The notes: generated by a model not told the origin, from the letters alone. Positions 1 to 8,899 are shown, counted from the first letter of the stretch. The stretch is 64,000 bases of DNA from Methanolapillus ohkumae (GCF_032594355.1 NZ_CP131061.1:124001-188000); one strand, 5' to 3'. A program made the numbers and translations.

Positions 1-1458
1 GTCAAACTCCCAGTATTGATCCGCACTCATAATCACGTTGTTGGACCACAAGTTGTCCACACAAATTGCATCGGCGGCACCTTCATCGAAGAACTCGGTC
101 GAAATGTCACAAACAAAGTCCGTAATTCGGTCCAAGGCTTTGTGAACCTCTTTTGGGTTGTTGCTCATGTCATGAAGAACACGGTCGGCTCCCATGGCTT
201 GTGTCAAAGTCAGGAGCGGTCCTTCGTGGAATGCCACGAAAGGCGCATCGATTTCATCGCGGTGGAGTTTCTCCAATGCCATCTTTCCGGCTTGAATATG
301 GTTGTGGATACGTGTTCCTTTTTTGATTTCCGGAATCACGATGTCATCATATTCGTGCAAGTGACCGGTTGTCGACGGGGTGTCCTCGTCCGGATAGGAA
401 ACACCGGCACCAACGTCGGCGCTGGTGATGGACAGGTCGGTCAAGCCAACGTAGGTGTCGACATCCAAATATTTCACGGCGGCATAAGCCGAGTCTGAGA
501 AAATTTTGGGGTTGGTTGCGTAATCCTTGTAGGATGCCGGAATGAATTTACGGGTGATACCACAAGCTAATGGGTAGCAGGGCAGGCGGTCCACTTTTTT
601 GTCGCCCAACGCGCCGAAAACACGTTCTTTGTGAGACATCTTAGATGCTTTCTTGGTTCCGACTTTTTCATACTCGGCAATCACTTTCTTCGCGGCTTCG
701 AGTGAAACGTTGGAACCGGCTTTGGCGGCAGCCTTCTTTTTAAGGATGACGTCTTTGTATTTTGTTTTGGTAATACTCAATTTGGCGTCGCTCCAGCGTT
801 CGTTTGCCGGCGCCAATTTGGATGCTTTTTCCTTGGCAAAAGCAACAGCGGATGCTGCGTCTTTGCAGGTTCCGTCGGCACCAACACTTTTGGCGTATTT
901 TTCCGACACCGGCGCACCGCCGACCATGTAAATTAAAGAGTCGCGGTAACCATTTTCAAGAAGCAATTCTGAAATTTTGTCCATACCGGTCATGGTTGTC
1001 GTCATCAAAGCGCTCACGGAAAGTAAATCGGCTTTGTTTTCTTTGGCGGCGGTAATGAAGTTTTCAATCGGAACGTCGTTTCCAAGGTCAATCATCGTAA
1101 ATCCGGCGGCAGCCATCATTGTTTTGACCAAGTTCTTTCCGATATCGTGAACGTCTCCCTCAATGGTTCCGATCACACCGGTCACCGCACGGTTGGACGG
1201 GTCGACTTTAATATGCGGCGTCAAGATGTCCATACCTTTGTAAAGGGCAACCGACGCAATCATCAGGTGCGGCACGAAAGCTTCTCCACGCTCATATTTG
1301 TCTCCCATAACGGACATACCTTTGGCCAGTCCTTCGACAATGGCTTCTTGGGGGTCGACTCCGGCTTTGAGTGCTTTTTCAGAGTTCTCAACCGCCGCTT
1401 TGGCGTTGCCCGTAATAACGGAATCAGCAAGTGCTTTTAAGATTTCTTCTTTTGTCAT
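1..1458 (-). CDS. Corrinoid/methyltransferase fusion protein, Mts type (partial, C-terminus outside window)
   Basis: Visible are 486 codons without a stop; the 3' end lies beyond base 1. Residues 1-215 form a cobalamin-binding corrinoid protein: a helical cap, then DVHDIG (base-off His motif), an SxL stretch (SVSAL) and the GG loop (MVGGAPVS). From about residue 273 (MSHKERVFGALGDK) a second domain of the uroporphyrinogen decarboxylase-like MtaA/MtbA methylcobamide:CoM methyltransferase family begins in the same frame. This order matches the MtsD/MtsF/MtsH proteins of Methanosarcina, which act on dimethylsulfide and methanethiol and pass the methyl group to coenzyme M. The expected zinc-binding HxC...C of the second domain would fall outside the window. 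The start at 1458 is preceded by GGTGAT. Family is clear; the exact substrate is inferred. Confidence 0.85.
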   Translation of the reverse strand, partial: MTKEEILKALADSVITGNAKAAVENSEKALKAGVDPQEAIVEGLAKGMSVMGDKYERGEAFVPHLMIASVALYKGMDILTPHIKVDPSNRAVTGVIGTIEGDVHDIGKNLVKTMMAAAGFTMIDLGNDVPIENFITAAKENKADLLSVSALMTTTMTGMDKISELLLENGYRDSLIYMVGGAPVSEKYAKSVGADGTCKDAASAVAFAKEKASKLAPANERWSDAKLSITKTKYKDVILKKKAAAKAGSNVSLEAAKKVIAEYEKVGTKKASKMSHKERVFGALGDKKVDRLPCYPLACGITRKFIPASYKDYATNPKIFSDSAYAAVKYLDVDTYVGLTDLSITSADVGAGVSYPDEDTPSTTGHLHEYDDIVIPEIKKGTRIHNHIQAGKMALEKLHRDEIDAPFVAFHEGPLLTLTQAMGADRVLHDMSNNPKEVHKALDRITDFVCDISTEFFDEGAADAICVDNLWSNNVIMSADQYWEFD

Positions 1459-1540
1459 AAAATCACCATTTTCTATTTTTTGAAAAACCACAACATAATA
1501 ATTTGCGACTGTTTTTCTATTTTTGAATATTTTTGAAAAA

Positions 1541-1744
1541 ATGTTGCCTGGCGACCATTTATCTTTGACCGTTTGTCTTGAAAAAAACGGACGCGAAAAA
1601 CAACAATTTTGTTTTTACGGATATGAATGGAATCATATCAGCACAGAAGAAAAGGCAGCGAGAATATATAACATAAACTTTTTAGATATATCAAAAGCGC
1701 AAACGAACGGACTGGTATTAATCGGATTAATTCCACGAATATAA
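1541..1744 (+). CDS. Doubtful small hypothetical protein
   Basis: A 67-codon frame starting at ATG 1541 (upstream alternative TTG at 1523). The composition looks protein-like (MLPGDHLSLTVCLEKN...), but there is no ribosome binding site and it covers the likely leader and promoter of the divergent Mts-type gene. I recognise no family. It may be a gene remnant or chance. Confidence 0.2.
   Translation: MLPGDHLSLTVCLEKNGREKQQFCFYGYEWNHISTEEKAARIYNINFLDISKAQTNGLVLIGLIPRI
1665..1672 (-). promoter_or_regulatory. Candidate TATA box for the Mts-type gene
   Basis: The minus strand reads TTATATAT, a fair archaeal TATA element, about 200 bases before the start codon at 1458. If used, the transcript has a leader of roughly 180 nt. 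Only the sequence match supports it. Confidence 0.35.
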
Positions 1745-2169
1745 ACGAGCATGGTATTTTTATGAACAGAGTTAATTTATACAATGACGTTATAATTATT
1801 ATCAGATAAATATAAAATTATGTTTCAATTTATATTAATTTTTTTAGACGGATATTTTATTATTCTTTAAATATCGAATGATTCAAAAACAAACTACCAA
1901 AAATTTAATATTCAAAAACATAAAGATTTTTAAATTTTTAAATGTTGAAATTTGAAAATTTATATGAAAATTTATTAGAATGATATTTTGAAACTTTAAT
2001 TGAATTTTGATTGGATCTCAATGATTTTTTGTTGACTGCACGAGCAAGCAGAGCAATTTAAATCGGGACTTTAATTGGAATTTTAGCTTAATTAAAAACT
2101 TCAAAAACCTTTATGAACCGAAAAAATCATTTTGAAAGAAAAGATTTCATCTCCAAAAATTGTGATTTT

Positions 2170-2841
2170 ATGAGTGAATTGGAACAAAAGATCGGATATT
2201 TTTTCAAAAATAAAGAGTTCATCTATACGGTTACGCATCAAACCATGAACAAAACCCTGGCATTTTTTGGGGATTCCGCTTTGGATTTTGTTGTTGCCGA
2301 ATATTTGTACCGAAATTATTCTCATCTGGATCAGGGCGGACTGACCCGGCTCAAAGCGATTGTGATTAGTGACAACCGGTTTAATCAAATCGCTAAAAAA
2401 CATAATCTGGAAAAACATTTGGTTCTCAAAAAAGGAGCGACTTGCGGGCCTCGAAAACGCCATGCCACATTTTTTGAAGCGGTTGCCGGCGCGATTTATT
2501 TGGACGGCGGAATGGAACCGTTGCGAGATTTTGTCTACCGGATGATCATCGATCCATCTGAAATCAACAGCTTCCTGTCAAATTTAATTAAAGAAAAAGT
2601 CAAACTCAACGAATTTTGCCAGCAAAATTTCAATGGGTTTACGCCAAAATCATATGTGATTCATTCCAAAGGCCGCCCGCATGAAATGACTTTCATTGTC
2701 GGGTACACTCTCTCCTCCGAAATTACAAAACTGGAAGACGACATTTCCGGAACCGGAACCGGCAGTTCAAAGTCGGAAGCAGAAGAGTTGGCGGCAAAAG
2801 AAATCAACCTGCAGTTAAAACAGTTGGGACGGATGGAATGA
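2170..2841 (+). CDS. RNase III-like protein with degenerate active site
   Basis: A 223-residue protein with RNase III architecture: endonuclease domain (about 1-130) and a C-terminal double-stranded RNA-binding domain (about 140-220, ending SSKSEAEELAAKEI). The signature is present as FFGDSALDFVVAEYLY, and the second helix as FFEAVAGAIYLDGG. Against E. coli RNase III, the Asp45 and Glu117 equivalents are kept, but Glu38 is Lys (NKTLAFFGD) and Asp114 is Thr (HATFFEA), so two of four metal ligands are gone. Cleavage may be lost while RNA binding remains. ATG 2170 is chosen because GTGAT precedes it; ATG 2113 in frame lacks a binding site. Its stop overlaps the next start as ATGA, so the two are probably cotranslated. 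Confidence 0.8.
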   Translation: MSELEQKIGYFFKNKEFIYTVTHQTMNKTLAFFGDSALDFVVAEYLYRNYSHLDQGGLTRLKAIVISDNRFNQIAKKHNLEKHLVLKKGATCGPRKRHATFFEAVAGAIYLDGGMEPLRDFVYRMIIDPSEINSFLSNLIKEKVKLNEFCQQNFNGFTPKSYVIHSKGRPHEMTFIVGYTLSSEITKLEDDISGTGTGSSKSEAEELAAKEINLQLKQLGRME

Positions 2842-4355
2842 CGCCGGCGGAAAAAAAAGTCTTCCCACCGGTTTCAGCCAAACAAATCATTCCGTCGGTT
2901 CCGACCAAACAAATCATCCCGCCGGCACCCGCCAAACAAATCATCCCGTCGGTTCCGGCCAAACAAATCATCCCGCTGGTGCCTGCCAAACAAATCATCC
3001 CGTCGGTTCCGGCCAAACAAATCATCCCGTCGGTTCCGGCCAAACAAATCATCCCGTCGGTTCCGGCCAAACAAATCATCCCGCCGGCGCCCGCCAAACA
3101 AATCATCCCGCCGGCGCCCGCCAAACAAATCATCCCGTCGGTTCCGGCCAAACAAATCATCCCGCCGGCGCCCGCCAAACAAATCATCCCGCTGGTGCCT
3201 GCCAAACAAATCATCACACCGCTTCCGAAAAATACGGATTATTTTGCGCATACGCACAACATGAACATTTACCGCGGCTGCAATCATGGTTGTATTTACT
3301 GTGATTCCAGAAGTGCTTGCTATCGGATTGAAAATTTCAGTCAAGTTTGCGCGAAAGAAAATGCGCTTCTTCTCCTTGAAAAAGAATTGGCGGCAAAAAC
3401 AAAATCACGCAAAACCCGTTCCAAATCCGGCGTAAAATCTAATTTATCGAATTCCGGCGGCGCAGCAGATGCGGGCAGCAAAATAATTATCGGGACCGGG
3501 GCTATGAGTGACCCGTATAATTCCTTTGAAAAAGAATTGTTTTTGACACGATCCTCTCTTGAAATCATTCACCGGTACGGATGTGGAATCAGCATCACCA
3601 CAAAATCAGCGCTCGTTGCCCGTGACATTGATCTTTTATCCCAAATTCACCAACATTCTCCGGTCAATATCGCCCTTACAATTACTACGGCTGATCCTGA
3701 AATTTCCATGCGAATTGAGCCCAATGTCTCCACGCCAAACGAACGGTTTTTTGCAATGAAACAACTCTCAGATGCCGGTTTATTTACGGGGATTTACCTG
3801 AATCCCGTGCTTCCCTTTTTGACGGATTCGCCTGAAAATATAATTGAGCTTATCGGCCAGGCAGCGGATTTTGGCGCCAAATACGCCGTCAGTTTCTTTG
3901 GCGTAACGCTTCGAAAAGGCAACCGCGAATATTTTTATCAAAAATTGGACCAATCCTTCCCTCCGTTGAAAGAAAAATATCAGGCGAAATTCGGTGAAAA
4001 ATATGTGTGCGCTTCTCCAAATGCGGAGGATTTGTACCAAATTTTTAAACAGGAATGCAAAAAAAATCACCTTTTGTATAAAATGAAAGATATTTCCGAT
4101 GCCATCCGAAATAATTCAAAAAACAAATCGACGGATGAATTCGAAAAAAGATCGGACAGCGGATTGAAAAACAGGCGGGACAATGGATTAGAAAACGGGT
4201 TGGAAAACGGGTTGGAAAGCGGGTTGGAAAACGGGTTGGAAAGCGGGTTGGAAAACGGGTTGGAAAGCGGGTTGGAAAGCGGGTTGGAAAACGGGTTGGA
4301 AAACAAACCGAAAAACAAATCCGAAAAAAAGCAAAAAACATTGGAAGATTTTTAA
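2838..4355 (+). CDS. Radical SAM protein (SPL-like, COG1533 type) with repeat-expanded ends
   Basis: A 505-residue protein. Residues about 10-130 are 13 copies of a 9-residue unit ending AKQII; the core follows with NIYRGCNHGCIYCDSRS, a CxxxCxxC [4Fe-4S]/SAM site, then GTGAMSDPYN and the TIM-barrel segments of the spore photoproduct lyase-like radical SAM family. The C-terminus has ten GLEN/GLES tetrapeptides followed by a lysine-rich tail. In relatives a single AKQI(I/L) motif precedes the core, so the N-terminal array looks like amplification of a native element. The substrate is unknown. It overlaps the RNase III-like gene by four bases. Confidence 0.85.
   Translation: MTPAEKKVFPPVSAKQIIPSVPTKQIIPPAPAKQIIPSVPAKQIIPLVPAKQIIPSVPAKQIIPSVPAKQIIPSVPAKQIIPPAPAKQIIPPAPAKQIIPSVPAKQIIPPAPAKQIIPLVPAKQIITPLPKNTDYFAHTHNMNIYRGCNHGCIYCDSRSACYRIENFSQVCAKENALLLLEKELAAKTKSRKTRSKSGVKSNLSNSGGAADAGSKIIIGTGAMSDPYNSFEKELFLTRSSLEIIHRYGCGISITTKSALVARDIDLLSQIHQHSPVNIALTITTADPEISMRIEPNVSTPNERFFAMKQLSDAGLFTGIYLNPVLPFLTDSPENIIELIGQAADFGAKYAVSFFGVTLRKGNREYFYQKLDQSFPPLKEKYQAKFGEKYVCASPNAEDLYQIFKQECKKNHLLYKMKDISDAIRNNSKNKSTDEFEKRSDSGLKNRRDNGLENGLENGLESGLENGLESGLENGLESGLESGLENGLENKPKNKSEKKQKTLEDF
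2872..3215 (+). repeat. Coding minisatellite, 27-bp unit, about 13 copies
   Basis: Tandem 27-bp units encode (S/P/L)(V/A)P-AKQII-P. Unit variants differ mainly in the first residues (PSVP, PPAP, PLVP) and several neighbours are identical at the nucleotide level, showing recent in-register expansion. The minus strand stays open through the array, which creates spurious reading frames there. Confidence 0.95.
4183..4305 (+). repeat. Coding minisatellite, 12-bp unit (GLEN/GLES), about 10 copies
   Basis: The unit GGGTTGGAAARC repeats in frame near the end of the radical SAM gene, giving alternating GLEN and GLES tetrapeptides. Complementary frames stay open but are not genes. Confidence 0.95.
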
Positions 4356-4401
4356 AAGGGGAGAAGATAGATTTTTAAGATTCAAAATCCAATGGGGATT
4401 T

Positions 4402-5250
4402 ATGAAAATATCACTTAAAAATATACTTTTGATTATTTTTCTGTCTTCCGTTGCCGTTTTCCTTGTTTTCGCCGCCGGGTGCATTTCTAACCCATTAGAT
4501 GACTCCGTCGCGAAGGATACTGATGGAAACGTTTCTCAAATTTACAACATTTCCGCTTTTGTTCCGGTGATCAATAATACATCCGCTGTTGTCGAATCCG
4601 GGTCTTATGTCCCCCAAAATACAAAGGAAATTCAAGTGGTTCGGGTCATTGACAACAAAAGTAAAATTCCGGTGATTCAAGAAACCGGACTTTTGGTGCT
4701 CAGCGGACCGGAACTGAAAGATGTTTATTTCTTGACGGTTGACAATTTTTCATTGACGGAAGAGAGCCTGAAACAGATCTATGAAAACCCGGTTCCGGCC
4801 GACATTTCCTACACGCTCAAAAAAACAAATTCGGGCGCAAATATTGAATCGGATCAGAATTTTTCCGGAATTTTACTGTACACGCTGGTTCAATCTTCCG
4901 GTGAAAACACGGTTCTTGTCAACGACAATGCCAAAGCCGTCCAAATTACGCTTCCGGCCGGAACGACAACCGGAAACCGGCTTTTAGGGGTCGCGTCTCC
5001 GGAGCCGGATGCGGTTTTGACCGGCGAGACAGGCCAAGAAATTTTTCAATGGAACGCGCCCAAAGGCAAAGTTTCCGTTAAATATTATAACGAGAATGCG
5101 CCGATGTATATGATTTTTGTCGGCATCGCCTTGGTTTTGGTCATTCTCGCGATTTACTTTTATTATCGGAATCAGATTCAAAAACTGAAGAAAATTACGG
5201 AATCCGTTGACCCGGATGGAGCTAACGGTTTTAGAAAACAAAGAAAATAA
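4402..5250 (+). CDS. Predicted lipoprotein with C-terminal transmembrane anchor
   Basis: A 282-residue protein. The N-terminus has a short basic start, a hydrophobic core and the lipobox AAGC (residues about 24-27), so the mature Cys would be lipidated. A beta-rich extracellular portion follows, with many Asn/Ser/Thr sequons. Near residue 235 comes a membrane helix (MYMIFVGIALVLVILAIYF) and a basic cytoplasmic tail, placing it at the cell surface with two attachments. I do not recognise the family. It lies 46 bases after the radical SAM gene and may share its transcript. Confidence 0.75.
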   Translation: MKISLKNILLIIFLSSVAVFLVFAAGCISNPLDDSVAKDTDGNVSQIYNISAFVPVINNTSAVVESGSYVPQNTKEIQVVRVIDNKSKIPVIQETGLLVLSGPELKDVYFLTVDNFSLTEESLKQIYENPVPADISYTLKKTNSGANIESDQNFSGILLYTLVQSSGENTVLVNDNAKAVQITLPAGTTTGNRLLGVASPEPDAVLTGETGQEIFQWNAPKGKVSVKYYNENAPMYMIFVGIALVLVILAIYFYYRNQIQKLKKITESVDPDGANGFRKQRK

Positions 5251-5290
5251 AACATCACCGGTCGCCTTTGTTAAAGAATTTTTAAAATTG

Positions 5291-5314
5291 TTGCGGCAAC
5301 GCGAAGGCCGCAGC
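5291..5314 (+). repeat. Copy of recurrent GC-rich intergenic motif
   Basis: TTGCGGCAACGCGAAGG followed by CCGCAGC; an imperfect inverted repeat (TGCGGC/GCCGCA) just after the lipoprotein gene. Weaker member of a family with core TAACGC or CAACGC seen in several intergenic regions. Confidence 0.45.
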
Positions 5315-5542
5315 AGCCTCTAATCTAAAAAAACGGGGGCCGATTGAAAAAAAATATCCGGTGAAACACAACCTCTCCGACAAAATCCAATTTATCCGCA
5401 AAAAACACAATTTAAATACAAGCAGAAAATATCTCCATCACTTTTTATTTACAATTTTTATTTACAATATTTTTCATAATTCTTTATGATTTAAGATAAT
5501 AAAATAATCACAATAAACCGCCGGCCGGTCAAGGAGATCTTT

Positions 5543-6337
5543 ATGAGCATAATCGGAAAAGCAATTCGAATGGAAAGGTTTATCAAAAGAGAAAACGGGC
5601 GGACAATTATTATTCCGATGGATCACGGCGTCGGCGCGGGCCCCATCAAAGGGCTGACCAATTTGCCGGAAGCTGTGGACAAAGTCGCTCTCGGGGGCGC
5701 AAACGCTGTTCTCGGGCACATGGGTCTGGCTAAATACGGTCACCGCAAATATGGAAACGATGTCGGATTGATCATTCATTTGTCGGCGTCCACCTCTCTT
5801 GGACCCAACTCCAACCATAAAGTTTTGGTGACAACGGTGGAGGAAGCCATTAAAGTCGGGGCAGATGCTGTTTCCATTCATGTCAATGTGGGTGCCGAAG
5901 ACGAGCCGGAAATGCTGGAAGGATTTGGAAAAATCGCCAGCAAATGCGATGAATGGGGAATGCCGCTTTTGGCGATGATGTATCCGCGCGGCCCGAAAAT
6001 CACATCCGAATTCAGTGAAAATGTCGTCGCGCATGCGGCCCGACTGGGAGCGGAACTCGGGGCCGATATTGTGAAGACCAATTACACCGGAGACATCGAT
6101 TCTTTCCGAACGGTTGTCCGCGGATGCCCGGTTCCGATCATTATTGCCGGCGGTCCGCACATGGATTCCGAAATGTCTCTCCTAAAAATGGTGGCGGACT
6201 CTTTAGAAGCCGGCGGTGCCGGCGTTGCAATCGGACGCAACGTATTCCAATCCGAAAACCCGACTCGGATTGTCAAAAGAATTCATGCGATTGTGCACGG
6301 CGGATTGACGCCGGAAGAGGCTTTTAAAATTGAGTAA
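5543..6337 (+). CDS. 2-amino-3,7-dideoxy-D-threo-hept-6-ulosonate (ADH) synthase
   Basis: A 264-residue class I aldolase-like TIM barrel of the archaeal ADH synthase family (MJ0400 type), the first step of the archaeal route to 3-dehydroquinate and aromatic amino acids. Visible are IIIPMDHGVGAGP near the N-terminus, the Schiff-base region DIVKTNYTGD and the phosphate-binding GGAGVAIGRNVFQ near the end. The start at 5543 has a strong AAGGAGAT site. The similar fructose-bisphosphate aldolase is the alternative reading, but the sequence fits the ADH synthase branch of methanogens better. It stands alone, with 290 bases of AT-rich upstream DNA. Confidence 0.88.
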   Translation: MSIIGKAIRMERFIKRENGRTIIIPMDHGVGAGPIKGLTNLPEAVDKVALGGANAVLGHMGLAKYGHRKYGNDVGLIIHLSASTSLGPNSNHKVLVTTVEEAIKVGADAVSIHVNVGAEDEPEMLEGFGKIASKCDEWGMPLLAMMYPRGPKITSEFSENVVAHAARLGAELGADIVKTNYTGDIDSFRTVVRGCPVPIIIAGGPHMDSEMSLLKMVADSLEAGGAGVAIGRNVFQSENPTRIVKRIHAIVHGGLTPEEAFKIE

Positions 6338-6451
6338 AATTCAAAAACCCATTTCATGGATATTTCAAATATTATCCCCGATTAATCATCGATTAATCAC
6401 GGATTTATCCCCCCTTTATCACTGATTCATTTTATTTTCGAGATTTTAACG

Positions 6452-7546
6452 ATGGCGACGATACAAGAACAAATTCGAGAGATTGAAGAAGAAATTAAGA
6501 AAACGTCTTACAACAAGGCGACTTCCCATCATATCGGCCGGCTGAAGGCCAAATTGGCGAAATTTCACGACGAAGTGGAAAAGAAAAGCGCGTCTTCCGG
6601 CACCGGTGAAGGGTACAGTGTCAAAAAATCTGGGGACGCCACCGTCACATTGGTGGGTTTTCCGTCCGTTGGAAAATCGACGCTTTTAAATAAGTTGACC
6701 GACGCGCATTCCGAAGTCGGCGCGTACGAATTCACGACGCTCACCGTCATCCCCGGTGTTATGGAATACAAGGGCGCGACGATTCAGATTTTGGACGTTC
6801 CGGGCCTTGTGAAAGGTGCGGCTTCCGGCCGCGGCCGCGGAAAAGAAGTGATTGCCGTCATTCGAAATTCGGATTTGGTTCTGTTTCTTTTGGATGTTTT
6901 TCAGCCGCTGCACCTGCCGGTTTTGATGGAAGAATTGTATGAAGCGGGCATCCGGGTCGATCAGCATCCTCCCGATGTCGTTATTAAAAAAATGGATCGG
7001 GGCGGCGTTCGGATCAACTCGACCGTGGAATTGGATTTGGATGAGGAAACCATCAAAACGATTTTGGACGAATACAAAATCCATAACGCGACAATTCTTT
7101 TTAGAGAAAATATCAACGTTGATCAGCTGATTGATGTTGTTTCTAAAAACCGCAGTTATGTGTCATCGATGACCGTCGTTAACAAAGTGGACTTGGCTTA
7201 TCCGAAAATGCTGGAAGAATCCAAAAAATTGTATCCGGAAGCGGTCTTTATTTCCGCGCACAACAGCCAAAACTTGGAGCAATTAAAAGATGTGCTCTAC
7301 GAGCGGCTCAAATTTATCCGCATTTATATGAAACCGCAAGGAGAAGCCGCTGATATGGAAGAGCCGATGATTGTTTTGGATGGAACCAATATCGGTCAAA
7401 TTTGCGAGCGGCTGCATAAGGATTTCAAGAAAAAATTCAGGTTCGCCTACGTATGGGGACCGTCCGCCAAGCACCCGGGACAGCGGGTCGGGATGGACCA
7501 CAAACTCAAAGACGGCGATGTGTTGTCTATTATTATTCAGAAATAA
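6452..7546 (+). CDS. Drg-family GTPase with TGS domain
   Basis: A 364-residue Obg-related GTPase of the developmentally regulated GTP-binding (Drg) family, universal in archaea and thought to act on translation. An N-terminal helical region (IREIEEEIKKTSYNKAT) precedes the G domain: G1 GFPSVGKST, G2 around FTTLTVIPG, G3 DVPGLV, G4 NKVD, G5 ISAHN. The C-terminal TGS domain ends with VGMDHKLKDGDVLSI. Length and order are standard. It is followed 45 bases later by hisS on the same strand and could be cotranscribed. Confidence 0.93.
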   Translation: MATIQEQIREIEEEIKKTSYNKATSHHIGRLKAKLAKFHDEVEKKSASSGTGEGYSVKKSGDATVTLVGFPSVGKSTLLNKLTDAHSEVGAYEFTTLTVIPGVMEYKGATIQILDVPGLVKGAASGRGRGKEVIAVIRNSDLVLFLLDVFQPLHLPVLMEELYEAGIRVDQHPPDVVIKKMDRGGVRINSTVELDLDEETIKTILDEYKIHNATILFRENINVDQLIDVVSKNRSYVSSMTVVNKVDLAYPKMLEESKKLYPEAVFISAHNSQNLEQLKDVLYERLKFIRIYMKPQGEAADMEEPMIVLDGTNIGQICERLHKDFKKKFRFAYVWGPSAKHPGQRVGMDHKLKDGDVLSIIIQK

Positions 7547-7591
7547 TCATTATTGAGAAATCATCATTATTTTTTTTTCGGAGAATTTTTC

Positions 7592-8857
7592 ATGGAAATT
7601 TCAAAGCCGCGCGGGACCCGGGATTTTTTGCCGGAGGAAGTTGCCCAAAGAAGAAGCGTTGAGTCCAAACTCAGAGACGTTGTCAAAAAATGGGGATACG
7701 GTGAAATCATCACGCCAACCTTTGAAGAGTTGGAACTTTTTACGCTCAAATCCGGAGAAGGCATTATCGGGGAGCTTTACAATTTCAAAGACAAAGGGGA
7801 TCGGGAAATGACGTTGCGTCCGGAACTCACCGCGCCGGTGATGCGGGCATATGTGAATGAAATGCAGTCTTTTCCAAAGCCTGTGAAACTGTTCTATTTT
7901 GAAAATTGTTTCCGGTATGAACGGCCGCAAAAAGGCCGTTTCCGGGAATTTTGGCAATTCGGGGTGGAATCAATCGGCAGCGCAAAGCCGGAATCGGATG
8001 CCGAAGTCATTGCGCTTGCGATGACGCTTCTGGCTTCTGTGGGCGTTAAAGGAAATTTAAACGTCGGGAATTTATCTGTTCTTCGCCACTTGCTTTCTCA
8101 GGTGACTGCCGACGTTGAATCACAGGGAAATGTGATGCGTATCATTGATAAAATGACCAAAGATCCGGCGGAAGAACAGAATCTGGAAATGTTGCTTTTG
8201 GAACTGAAAGCCTCTTTCGAATTGGTTCAAAAAATCAAAGCAGTCGTCGGATTGGCCGGAAAAGATGGTTTTTCCGCCATTCAAAAAGCACGCGACATTG
8301 TGGGGCAGCTTCCTGAACTGGATGCTTTTGAAAAAACGCTCGTGCTTCTGTCCGCTTATGGTATTCATGATTATACCGTCAATTTCGGCGTGGCGCGCGG
8401 GTTGGATTATTACACAGGAATCGTTTTTGAAATTTATGCCGACGGTCTCGGCGCCCAAAAACAGGTTTGCGGTGGCGGCTCTTACAAACTCATCAGTCTT
8501 TTCGGGGGCGGCGATGTTCCGTCCACCGGGTTTGGAATTGGATTTGACCGGATTATGGAAATCTGCGACAAAACAGTTGATCAAGTTCCAAGCATCGTTT
8601 TGGTGTCTAAGCCGGAAACACACGCGGAAAGCTTAAAAATCGCAAGCGGCCTTCGGCAATACGTGCCGGTTCAAACCGATCTCATGGGACGCAATTTTAA
8701 AGCGCAGATGGAATTTGCCAACACAACCGGTGCGGATTATGTGCTTATTGTCGGCGAAAAAGAATTGGAATCCGGGTGTTTTTCTTTAAAAAATATGGAA
8801 TCGGGCGAACAGATTTCGTTGAGTTTGGATGAGTTGATGAAGAAGTTCCGAAACTAA
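7592..8857 (+). CDS. hisS: Histidyl-tRNA synthetase
   Basis: A 421-residue class II synthetase that charges tRNA-His. It shows motif 2 in FYFENCFRYERPQKGRF, the histidine-binding stretch RGLDYYTGIVFE, and motif 3 in GFGIGFDRIME; the C-terminal anticodon-binding domain includes LMGRNFKAQMEFAN. ATG 7592 is chosen because GGAGAA precedes it and the protein then begins MEISKPRGTRDFLPEE, the family's normal start; the upstream in-frame TTG-type starts add an unlike tail. Confidence 0.95.
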   Translation: MEISKPRGTRDFLPEEVAQRRSVESKLRDVVKKWGYGEIITPTFEELELFTLKSGEGIIGELYNFKDKGDREMTLRPELTAPVMRAYVNEMQSFPKPVKLFYFENCFRYERPQKGRFREFWQFGVESIGSAKPESDAEVIALAMTLLASVGVKGNLNVGNLSVLRHLLSQVTADVESQGNVMRIIDKMTKDPAEEQNLEMLLLELKASFELVQKIKAVVGLAGKDGFSAIQKARDIVGQLPELDAFEKTLVLLSAYGIHDYTVNFGVARGLDYYTGIVFEIYADGLGAQKQVCGGGSYKLISLFGGGDVPSTGFGIGFDRIMEICDKTVDQVPSIVLVSKPETHAESLKIASGLRQYVPVQTDLMGRNFKAQMEFANTTGADYVLIVGEKELESGCFSLKNMESGEQISLSLDELMKKFRN

Positions 8858-8899
8858 AAAAGCAAACAAAAAAATAAAAAAATGAAACAAAATGAAATT

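Larger units (their letters stand above)
1459..2169. other. AT-rich intergenic region upstream of the Mts-type gene
   Basis: About 700 bases between divergent genes. It holds a TATA-like element for the Mts-type gene near 1665-1672 on the minus strand and one doubtful small reading frame. The remainder (1745-2112) is very AT-rich with no recognisable RNA or repeat. Confidence 0.6.

Noticed and set aside
2804..3344. Open minus-strand frames of 137-156 codons (MICLAG and DDLFG repeats)
   Set aside because: They are the complement of the 27-bp repeats in the radical SAM gene; no ribosome binding site or family.
4045..4484. Minus-strand frames with FPTR, SNPL and QPVF repeats
   Set aside because: Shadows of the 12-bp GLEN/GLES array in three frames.
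5543..6337. Fructose-bisphosphate aldolase class I
   Set aside because: Sequence pattern fits the archaeal ADH synthase branch better, though the families are close.
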